A model generated the notes under the pieces. That model saw only the letters and a program-made list of their open reading frames with translations. It was not told where the DNA came from and did not search any database. From NCBI GenBank assembly GCA_025964065.1, contig JAOPZO010000177.1, positions 1 to 5,062 on the forward strand: DNA of 5,062 nt, in the 5' to 3' direction. A program made the translations under genes and the position numbers. Each line of letters opens with the position of its first letter. Position 1 is the first letter of the stretch. The DNA comes from Solirubrobacterales bacterium. Its GTDB lineage: Bacteria > Actinomycetota > Thermoleophilia > Solirubrobacterales > Solirubrobacteraceae. Positions 1 through 5,062 of this stretch are shown here, piece after piece.

Positions 1-2349
1 ACCTCGCTCGCCGCGTCGCTCTGCACCGTGACCGCGGCGGCCGCGGCGCCCCTGGTCGTCACCGACGCCCGGGCCGATCCGCGTGTCGCCGACCTCCCGC
101 CCGTCGCCTCGGGGGCGGTCGGCGCCTACCTCGGGGTGCCGCTCGCGACGCCCTCGGGCCTCGTCGTCGGCGCGCTCTGCGTCTTCGACCCGGGCCCGAA
201 GAGCTGGACGGAACGGGACGTCGCCGTCCTCGGCCAGCTCGCGGAGTGGGCGATGAACGAGCTCGAGCTCACCGCGACCACCGCGGAGCTCACCGCCGTG
301 GAGCAGCGCTGGGAGCTCGCCACGAGCGCCGCCGGCATCGGGAGCTTCGACTGGGCGCTCGACTCGGGCGAGATCGCCTTCGACGCACGAATGCTCGACC
401 TCTTCGGCTTCGGGGCCGACGAGTTCCCCGGCACCTGGGCCGCCGTCGGGGGGCGCATCCACCCCGACGACCTCCCGCGCGTCGAGCGCGCGATCGCGCT
501 CGCCGTGGGGGAGCTCGGCACCTACCAGGCCGAGTACCGCCTGGTGCTCCCGGACGGCGCCACGCGCTGGATCCGCGCCCGCGGCCGCGTGCTCGGCAAC
601 GAGGCGGGGGCCGCGGTGCGGATGCTCGGCTCCGCTCTCGACACGACGAACGAGAAGGACGCGGAGGCCCGCGCCGTGCGGGTGCTCGAGTCGATGTCGG
701 CCGCCTTCCTGTCCCTCGACCGCGAGTGGCGCGTGACCTACGTCAACGCGGAGGCCGAGGCGCTGCTCGGCATGCGCCGCGAGGAGCTGCTCGGGAACGA
801 CTTCTGGGAGACGTTCCCGCGCGCGCGCGGCACGATCTTCGAGGAGACCTACCGCTACGCCGTCGAGACCGGGCGCAGCCAGACCCTCGAGGCGTTCTAT
901 CCCGCGCCGCTCGACGCCTGGTACGAGGCGCGGGCGCTCCCCTCCCCCGACGGGCTGTCGATCTCCTTCGTCGACGTGACCGCCCGCCGCGCGGCGCAGG
1001 ACCTCGTCCAGCTCTCCTCGGAGGTCTCCGAGCGGCTCGCGGGCGCGCACGACGTCGACGAGGGCGTGCAGGACCTGGCGCAGCTCGTGGTCCCGCTCCT
1101 GGCCGACTGGAGCATCGTGTCGGTCGCGGAGCCCGGCGGCGGCCTCCGCGACGTCGCGACCTGGCACGCGGACCCGGAGCTCCGGGAGGTCGCCGCGCGC
1201 TACTCCGCCCACCGGCTCGAGGGCCGCGAGGACGAGAGCGCGGCGGGCGAGGTCGTCCGCACCGCCGAGCCCGTGGCCTTCACGAGCGGGGCGGGCGAGG
1301 AGGCCGAGCGCGTCCTCCGCTCCCCCGTCGCCCTGGAGGCGATCCGGCGCCTCGCCCCCGAGTCTGTCGTCCTGCTGCCGATGAACACGGGCGGCCGGCG
1401 CCGCGGGGCGCTCACCATGCTCCGCTCGGCCGGGCGGCCACCCATGTCCCCGCAGGAGCTCGCCGTCGCGGAGACGATCTCCCAGCGCGCGAGCATGGCG
1501 CTCGACAACGCCCGGCTCTTCGAGGAGCAGCGTGCGACGGCGGCCCGGCTCGAGGAGGCCAACCTCCGCCTCCGCGGGGTCGCCGAGCACAACCGCTCGG
1601 TCGCCCAGGCGCTGCAGGAGGCGATGCTCACGCAGCTCCCCCAGCCCGACCACCTCGAGCTGGCCGCCCGCTACCTCACCGCGAGCGGCGAGGAGAAGGT
1701 CGGCGGCGACTGGTACGACGGCGTCGTGCTGCCCACGGGCGCGACGCTCGTGAGCATCGGGGACGTCGCGGGGCACGACATCTACGCCGCCGCGGTCATG
1801 GGCCAGCTCCGGAACATGCTGCGCATGGTCGCCTGGGACCGCGACGAGCCGCCGTCGGCGATCGTCGCGCGGCTCGACCGGGCGATGCGCGACCTCGCGA
1901 TCGAGACGACCGCGACGCTCGTGACGCTCCGCATCGAGCAGACGGCGAGGGACGAGGCGGCGGGGCTGCGCACGCTGCGCTGGACGTCGGCCGGGCACCC
2001 GGCGCCGATCCTCGTCCTGGCGGACGGGAGCACCCGGCTGCTCGAGCGCGAGCCCGACGTGCTGCTGGGCTTCGACCCGACGCGGCGCCGCACGGACCAC
2101 ACGGAGCTCGCGCCCCCGGGCTCGACGCTGCTGCTGTACACGGACGGCCTCGTCGAGTCGCGGCGCCAGGACGTGCCGACGGGCCAGGCGCGGCTCCGTG
2201 CCGCCGCGAGCACCCATCACGCGCTGGGGCTCGGGGCGCTCGTCGACGCGGTCATCCAGGACCTCGTCGGCACGGACCCGGAGGACGACGTGGCCGTGCT
2301 CGCGGTGCGCTTCAATCCCGAGGACGAGCCGCCGCCGGAGGGGCCCTAG
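1..2349 (+). CDS. Multi-sensor PP2C/SpoIIE-type Ser/Thr phosphatase (GAF-PAS-PAS-GAF-SpoIIE), 5'-partial
   Basis: RsbU-like protein phosphatase. In this family the C-terminal metal-dependent domain removes phosphate from Ser/Thr of STAS anti-anti-sigma proteins, here presumably under control of N-terminal sensors in the cytosol; no membrane segment is visible. The frame is open from base 1 and the first codons already continue a GAF domain (SLCT, then PLVVTDARADPR and GALCVFD), so the true start lies upstream and the GTG at 28 is internal. Numbering the 782 visible residues from base 1: GAF 1 to about 88; helical linker 89-101; PAS with PAC-like YRLVLPDG 102-220; second PAS 224-330; second GAF 337-506 ending in the typical ALDNARLFEEQ; helical linker 507-550; SpoIIE domain about 550-772. 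Catalytic-type motifs are intact: GGDWYD 568-573, GDVAGHD 587-593, LLYTDGLVESR 711-721 and DDVAVLAVR 762-770, which supply the metal-binding aspartates. No flavin-binding LOV cysteine motif is seen in either PAS domain, so the ligands are unknown. It converges on fakA with 20 bp between stop codons. Target and ligand are inference; the enzyme class is firm. Confidence 0.93.
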   Translation, partial: TSLAASLCTVTAAAAAPLVVTDARADPRVADLPPVASGAVGAYLGVPLATPSGLVVGALCVFDPGPKSWTERDVAVLGQLAEWAMNELELTATTAELTAVEQRWELATSAAGIGSFDWALDSGEIAFDARMLDLFGFGADEFPGTWAAVGGRIHPDDLPRVERAIALAVGELGTYQAEYRLVLPDGATRWIRARGRVLGNEAGAAVRMLGSALDTTNEKDAEARAVRVLESMSAAFLSLDREWRVTYVNAEAEALLGMRREELLGNDFWETFPRARGTIFEETYRYAVETGRSQTLEAFYPAPLDAWYEARALPSPDGLSISFVDVTARRAAQDLVQLSSEVSERLAGAHDVDEGVQDLAQLVVPLLADWSIVSVAEPGGGLRDVATWHADPELREVAARYSAHRLEGREDESAAGEVVRTAEPVAFTSGAGEEAERVLRSPVALEAIRRLAPESVVLLPMNTGGRRRGALTMLRSAGRPPMSPQELAVAETISQRASMALDNARLFEEQRATAARLEEANLRLRGVAEHNRSVAQALQEAMLTQLPQPDHLELAARYLTASGEEKVGGDWYDGVVLPTGATLVSIGDVAGHDIYAAAVMGQLRNMLRMVAWDRDEPPSAIVARLDRAMRDLAIETTATLVTLRIEQTARDEAAGLRTLRWTSAGHPAPILVLADGSTRLLEREPDVLLGFDPTRRRTDHTELAPPGSTLLLYTDGLVESRRQDVPTGQARLRAAASTHHALGLGALVDAVIQDLVGTDPEDDVAVLAVRFNPEDEPPPEGP

Positions 2350-2369
2350 GCGCAGACGGCCTCTAGGAG

Positions 2370-4013
2370 CTACTCCGCGGTCAGCAGGTACCAGTAGGCG
2401 GGCTGGCCGCCGTCCTGGACCTCGAGCTCGACGCCGTTGGCCATCGCGGCCACCGCGTCGGCGTCGAGCGGCGCGTCCGCGCCGAGGATGCAGGTGATGA
2501 GCTCGGCGCCCTCGTCGAGCGCCTCGAGCACGTGGCCGAGCGCGGCGCGCGGGGAGCCCCACGCCACGAGCACGTCGTCCACGAAGGCGATCGCGTCGCC
2601 CTCGGCGAAGCGCCCCCGGGCGTCCTCGCGGCCCGCACGGGCCACCGCGCCCGTCCGCACGCCGGCGAGCGCGTCGCGCATCGCCCCCGCGTTCTCCTCC
2701 GCGCTGCGATCGGGCACGAGCGCGATCGCGGCGGCCAGACCGGCCTGCTGGGAGCGGGACTCCACGACGTGCACGACCTTGTCGGACAGGTCGGCGGCGC
2801 GCTCGGCGGCCATGAAGACGTTGGAGGAGTTCGGCAGGACGACGACCTCCTCGGCGGGCACCTGGTGGATGCCGGCGAGCAGCTCGTAGGTCGACGGGTT
2901 GAGCGTCTGGCCGCCGTCGAGCGTGCGGACCCCGAGGCCCTCGTAGAGCGCGACCATCCCGGCGCCCGCGACGACGGCCAAGGCGCCCGAGCGGGCGCCT
3001 TGGCCGGCCGCGGCCGAGAGGCGCGCCTCCCGCTCGGCGACCTGCAGGTGCATGTCGGCGACGTCGAGGTGCGAGACGACGTGCGGCGGTGCGAAGAGCC
3101 GGGTTGCGGTCTCGGGGTCGTCCGTGTGGACGTGGACCTTGAGCGTCGCGGCGTCCCCGACGACGAGCACGGAGTCCCCGATCGCCTCGAGGCGGGCGAC
3201 GTGGTCGTTCGCGTCGAGGCCCGTGCCCGTGACGGCGAAGTTCGTGCAGTAGCGGAACGTGCTCGACTCGTGCTCGGGGTGGGTGACCCGGACGGCGGCG
3301 GCGTGCCGCGGGATCTCCGGGCCCTCCGTGCCGCGCAGCGCGGCGACGACGCCCGCGAAGAGGATCGTGACCGCGTGGCCGCCCGCGTCGACGACCCCGG
3401 CCTCCTTGAGGACGGGAAGGAGCTCGGGGCCGCGGCGCACGGCCTCCTCGCCGGCCAGGAGCGCGCGCTCGAGGACGTCGGCGATCATCGCGTCCTGCAG
3501 CTTCGCGTTCCACTCGTGCCCGAGCCGCGGGTTCGCCATGTTCGGCAGCTCGAGCGCGATGCGCTGGGCCATCTCGCGCATGACGGTCAGCATCGTGCCC
3601 TCCGCGGGCTGGCGGACCGAGTCGTACGCGCGCTGGGCCGCGCGGGCCATCGCGGCCCCGATCATGATCGGGTCGACGAGCTCCCCCGGGCGCGAGACGA
3701 GCTCCTCGGCGGCCCCGCGGATGAGCTGGGAGAGGATGACCCCGGAGTTGCCGCGGGCGCCGAGCAGCGCGGCGCGGGCCAGGGACTCCGTGAGCGCGTC
3801 GCGCCCGATCTGGTCGATCGACTGGTCCGGGTCGGCGAGCAGCCGGTCCATCTCGTCGAGCACGGCGCGCAGCGTCAACGCCATGTTGTCGCCCGTGTCC
3901 CCGTCGGCGACGGGGAAGACGTTCAGGTCGTTGATCTCCTCACGCCGCGACTCGAGGTGCGCGAGCGCGCCGACGACGACCTTCCGGAACCGGACGAGGC
4001 TGGGATCCTGCAT
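2370..4013 (-). CDS. fakA: Fatty acid kinase ATP-binding subunit FakA (DAK2/DhaL domain protein, YloV family)
   Basis: 547 residues, the usual full length for the family. FakA supplies ATP to phosphorylate fatty acids held by a separate FakB (DegV) carrier, giving acyl-phosphate for phospholipid synthesis; it is cytosolic. No FakB gene is in the window. The N-terminal DhaL-like kinase domain (about 1-205) has NVFPVADGDTGDNM at 31-44, whose Asp37/Asp39 are the Mg-ATP type residues, and GARGNSGVILSQ at 85-96; KEAGVVDAGGHAV lies at the domain end. The middle domain (about 225-330) has Cys256 in FRYCTNF and the HVHTDDPE motif 294-301, whose His294/His296 pair with the Cys as the zinc site described for FakA. 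A variable Ala/Gly linker (about 325-345) leads to a DegV-like C-terminal domain with GGQTLNPST, NSSNVFMAAERAA (from 395) and the GGQPAYWYLL ending. The ATG at 4013 puts the DGDTG motif at the expected distance from the N-terminus. It lies 27 bp after rpmB with no evident Shine-Dalgarno sequence; a stem-loop fills that gap. The molecular role in actinobacteria is less well studied than in Firmicutes. Confidence 0.93.
   Translation of the reverse strand: MQDPSLVRFRKVVVGALAHLESRREEINDLNVFPVADGDTGDNMALTLRAVLDEMDRLLADPDQSIDQIGRDALTESLARAALLGARGNSGVILSQLIRGAAEELVSRPGELVDPIMIGAAMARAAQRAYDSVRQPAEGTMLTVMREMAQRIALELPNMANPRLGHEWNAKLQDAMIADVLERALLAGEEAVRRGPELLPVLKEAGVVDAGGHAVTILFAGVVAALRGTEGPEIPRHAAAVRVTHPEHESSTFRYCTNFAVTGTGLDANDHVARLEAIGDSVLVVGDAATLKVHVHTDDPETATRLFAPPHVVSHLDVADMHLQVAEREARLSAAAGQGARSGALAVVAGAGMVALYEGLGVRTLDGGQTLNPSTYELLAGIHQVPAEEVVVLPNSSNVFMAAERAADLSDKVVHVVESRSQQAGLAAAIALVPDRSAEENAGAMRDALAGVRTGAVARAGREDARGRFAEGDAIAFVDDVLVAWGSPRAALGHVLEALDEGAELITCILGADAPLDADAVAAMANGVELEVQDGGQPAYWYLLTAE
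2975..3006. repeat. Perfect 14-bp inverted repeat with 4-nt loop inside fakA
   Basis: The left arm 2975-2988 (CGGCCAAGGCGCCC) is the exact reverse complement of the right arm 2993-3006, with loop GAGC between them. It lies in the codons for the Ala/Gly-rich linker of FakA (around GQGARSGALA), between the middle and DegV-like domains. The stem is very GC-rich and no T-run follows on either strand. A perfect stem this long is unlikely by chance even at this GC content. Confidence 0.6.
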
Positions 4014-4019
4014 TGCGGG

Positions 4020-4041
4020 GCCGGGGCGGCGAGGCCCCGGC
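4020..4041 (-). promoter_or_regulatory. Stem-loop filling the rpmB-fakA gap
   Basis: On the minus strand the arms are GCCGGGGC and GCCCCGGC with the 6-nt loop CTCGCC, a perfect 8-bp stem. It begins on the last base of the rpmB stop codon and ends 6 nt before the fakA ATG. There is no T-run after it, so it does not look like a standard intrinsic terminator. It could limit fakA translation, protect or process the mRNA, or attenuate transcription. Confidence 0.4.
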
Positions 4042-4232
4042 TAGAGCGCCTTGGTGACCTTGCCGGCCTTCAGGCAACGGGTGCAGACGTTGACGCGCTT
4101 GGGCGCAGAGCCGACGAGGATCCGCACCTTCTGGAGGTTCGGATCGAAGCGGCGCTTCGTCGCGACCATCGAGTGGCTTCGGCTCTGGCCGAAGGCGGGA
4201 CCCTTCCCGCAGGTGTGACAGACCTTGGCCAT
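4041..4232 (-). CDS. rpmB: 50S ribosomal protein L28, zinc-binding (C+) form
   Basis: 63-residue L28, a structural protein of the large ribosomal subunit that binds 23S rRNA. The protein starts MAKVCHTCGKGPAFG, has the family core SHSMVATKRRFDPNLQKVRI (residues 19-38) and ends RCLKAGKVTKAL. Two CxxC pairs, Cys5/Cys8 and Cys50/Cys53, make a complete zinc ribbon, so this is the C+ type rather than the cysteine-less paralog that some actinobacteria express under zinc starvation. The start is the ATG at 4232, giving the canonical MAKVC N-terminus. The ten bases before it hold no Shine-Dalgarno sequence, while a TACACT -10 element lies just upstream, so translation is probably leaderless. It is first in a unit with fakA, an arrangement common in actinobacteria and related to the Bacillus rpmB-yloU-yloV order, here without the Asp23-family yloU gene. 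Identity is very secure. Confidence 0.97.
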   Translation of the reverse strand: MAKVCHTCGKGPAFGQSRSHSMVATKRRFDPNLQKVRILVGSAPKRVNVCTRCLKAGKVTKAL

Positions 4233-4242
4233 GAGGCGTCGG

Positions 4243-4248
4243 AGTGTA
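4243..4248 (-). promoter_or_regulatory. Candidate -10 element for the rpmB-fakA unit
   Basis: On the minus strand this reads TACACT, matching the key first T, A and last T of the TATAAT consensus, in otherwise GC-rich DNA. It ends 10 nt before the rpmB ATG, so transcription would start within a few bases of the start codon or on it. No TTGACA-like -35 is present at 16-18 nt; that position is occupied by half of the GGAAGCTTCC palindrome. Actinobacterial promoters often lack a clear -35. Confidence 0.5.
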
Positions 4249-4264
4249 GCGGCGACACCGTGCG

Positions 4265-4274
4265 GGAAGCTTCC
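4265..4274. promoter_or_regulatory. 10-bp perfect palindrome GGAAGCTTCC, possible operator
   Basis: Perfect inverted repeat located at the -35 position of the putative rpmB promoter and 7 bp upstream of the kinase ATG. A protein bound here could affect both divergent genes. Ten-base palindromes are expected by chance several times in a window this size, so only its position supports a role. Confidence 0.25.
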
Positions 4275-4281
4275 AGGGTCG

Positions 4282-5062
4282 ATGACGCCTCTCCCCGCGC
4301 CCAGCTTCGCCCTGCCCGAACGCTACTCCGTGGTCCGCCACGTCGCGAACGGGGGGATGGCCTCCGTCTGGGAGGCCACGGACGAACTCCTGGGCCGGAG
4401 CGTCGCGGTCAAGGTCCTCTCCCCCGCCTTCGCCGCCGACGACGCCGCCCGGCGCCGGTTCACGCGCGAGGCCAGGGCGGCCGCGCGGCTCTCGACCCAC
4501 CCCCACGTCGTCACGGTCTACGACGCCGGCGAGAGCGACGGCCAGGCCTACATGGTCATGGCGCTCTACCCCGGCGGCACGGTGGCGGACCGGATCGCGG
4601 CCGGGCCCATCCCGCGCGCGCAGGCGCTCGACTGGCTCGAGGACGCCGCGGGCGCGCTCGACGCCGCGCACGCCGAGGGAGTCGTGCACCGCGACGTGAA
4701 GCCCGCCAACCTCCTGCTCGACGCGGCGGACCGGGTCGCCGTGGCGGACTTCGGGATCGCGACCGCGGCCTGGGAGACCTCGATGACCCAGACGGGCATG
4801 GTCCTCGGCACGATCGCCTACCTCGCGCCCGAGCAGCGGACGGGCGGCATCGCGACCCCCGCGAGCGACCGCTACGCGCTCGGCCTCGTCGCGCGCCAGC
4901 TCCTCACGGGAGCGAAGCCCGGGCAGCCGCCCGTCACCGCGCTCCCGGGCGCGGCGGAGGTCGTGCTGGGGCGGGCGACCGCGGAGGACCCCGAGGCGCG
5001 CCCGCCGAGCTGCGTGGCGCTCGTGGCGGAGCTCGAGGCCGCGCTGGGAGACGACGCGCCGA
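4282..5062 (+). CDS. PknB-like eukaryotic-type Ser/Thr protein kinase, 3'-partial
   Basis: Transfers phosphate from ATP to Ser/Thr of proteins. The frame opens at ATG 4282 and stays open to the window end (260 full codons), so the C-terminus is missing. Kinase motifs in order: modified glycine loop NGGMASVWEA 23-32, where the first loop Gly is Ala22; catalytic Lys44 in VAVKVL; helix-C Glu63 in REAR; HRDVKPAN 136-143 with catalytic Asp138; DFG 156-158; activation loop with MTQT 168-171, aligning with the two threonines autophosphorylated in mycobacterial PknB; GT 176-177; APE 182-184; SDRYALG 195-201; and DPEARP 236-241, whose Arg240 should pair with Glu184. It is therefore an RD kinase with all catalytic residues. 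The stretch between LLTG (207-210) and the next helix (about 227) is some 20 residues shorter than usual. No transmembrane helix or PASTA domain appears before the window ends; these could follow. The ATG is preceded by GGGAAG at 4264-4269, 12 nt away, and AGGG at 4275-4278, too close, so the ribosome site is weak. It is divergent from rpmB across 49 bp. Confidence 0.95.
   Translation, partial: MTPLPAPSFALPERYSVVRHVANGGMASVWEATDELLGRSVAVKVLSPAFAADDAARRRFTREARAAARLSTHPHVVTVYDAGESDGQAYMVMALYPGGTVADRIAAGPIPRAQALDWLEDAAGALDAAHAEGVVHRDVKPANLLLDAADRVAVADFGIATAAWETSMTQTGMVLGTIAYLAPEQRTGGIATPASDRYALGLVARQLLTGAKPGQPPVTALPGAAEVVLGRATAEDPEARPPSCVALVAELEAALGDDAP

Larger units (their letters stand above)
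4233..4281. promoter_or_regulatory. Divergent intergenic region between rpmB and the Ser/Thr kinase gene
   Basis: These 49 bp must carry the start signals for both genes unless one is transcribed from inside its neighbour. The minus strand has a good -10 for rpmB (4243-4248) and a 10-bp palindrome is centred near 4269/4270. On the plus strand I see no convincing -10/-35 pair for the kinase; the best is TTGGCC (4225-4230) with TAGCGG (4247-4252), 16 nt apart, which is weak. Confidence 0.6.

Noticed and set aside
28..30. GTG as the start of the phosphatase gene
   Set aside because: The frame is open to base 1 and the upstream codons encode SLCT, part of the GAF domain, so the gene starts before the window.
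246..2366. Very long open frame (706 codons) in another + frame across the phosphatase gene
   Set aside because: Its product is a low-complexity Arg/Ala/Gly string typical of a shifted frame in high-GC DNA, while frame 1 encodes clear GAF, PAS and SpoIIE motifs.
2344..2367. Bidirectional terminator between the convergent genes
   Set aside because: The stem is only about five contiguous pairs with a long loop and no T-run on either strand.
3259..4044. 261-codon + strand frame antisense to fakA
   Set aside because: Low-complexity Ser/Arg/Ala product with no recognisable domain; the opposite strand carries a full-length conserved FakA.
4145..4194. Two small hairpins inside rpmB (CGAAGC/GCTTCG at 4145-4159, CTTCGGC/GCCGAAG at 4177-4194)
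   Set aside because: Stems of 6-7 bp are expected by chance in DNA this GC-rich, and the bases are constrained by conserved L28 codons.
4225..4252. Plus-strand promoter for the kinase (TTGGCC, 16 nt, TAGCGG)
   Set aside because: The match to consensus is too weak in both boxes to call.
3940..4689. 249-codon minus-strand frame spanning fakA start, rpmB and the kinase 5' end
   Set aside because: Its central part is simply rpmB read in a shifted frame and the rest is antisense to the kinase; it would overlap three well-supported genes.
4323..4811. Minus-strand frames opposite the kinase (4323-4514 and 4566-4811)
   Set aside because: The plus strand holds an ordered set of kinase motifs; these antisense frames show no conserved features.
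1..5062. CRISPR array, tRNA/rRNA, insertion sequence, riboswitch or phage genes
   Set aside because: No regularly spaced repeats, RNA gene signatures, transposase motifs or long structured leaders were seen; nearly all bases are covered by four conserved genes.

Overview
The window is very GC-rich, coding-dense DNA with strong G/C preference at third codon positions. It carries a zinc-ribbon L28 gene followed by a DAK2/FakA gene, a multi-sensor SpoIIE-type phosphatase and a PknB-like Ser/Thr kinase. Together these point to an actinobacterium, possibly the Thermoleophilia (Solirubrobacter/Conexibacter-like). The taxon is inferred from composition and gene content, not from any search.

Layout. 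Bases 1-2349 (+) hold the 3' part of a sensor phosphatase gene that is open at the left edge: GAF, PAS, PAS, GAF, helical linker, SpoIIE/RsbU PP2C domain. After only 20 bp it converges on a two-gene minus-strand unit: rpmB (4232-4041) and then fakA (4013-2370), separated by 27 bp. Bases 4233-4281 are a 49-bp divergent promoter region. From 4282 (+) a eukaryotic-like Ser/Thr kinase gene runs off the right edge. Its kinase domain is essentially complete in the window, while any sensor or membrane part lies outside. No stretch over 300 bases lacks a gene. No tRNA, rRNA, CRISPR array, insertion sequence or att site was seen.

How the genes fit together. rpmB-fakA is a housekeeping unit (ribosome large subunit; fatty acid phosphorylation for phospholipid synthesis) that appears to be transcribed from a -10 element so close to the rpmB start that the mRNA would be leaderless or nearly so. 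The flanking genes are both Ser/Thr phospho-signalling genes, but of different types. The SpoIIE phosphatase class normally acts on STAS anti-anti-sigma proteins and the kinase is PknB-like, so a direct kinase/phosphatase pair is only a possibility.

The most unusual non-coding signal is a perfect 14-bp inverted repeat with a 4-nt loop inside fakA (2975-3006), in the variable linker before the C-terminal domain and next to several shorter palindromes. An 8-bp stem-loop also fills the rpmB-fakA gap, and a 10-bp palindrome sits at the -35 position of the rpmB promoter. I found no convincing evidence of a wholly new system; the window is mostly core genome flanked by signalling genes.
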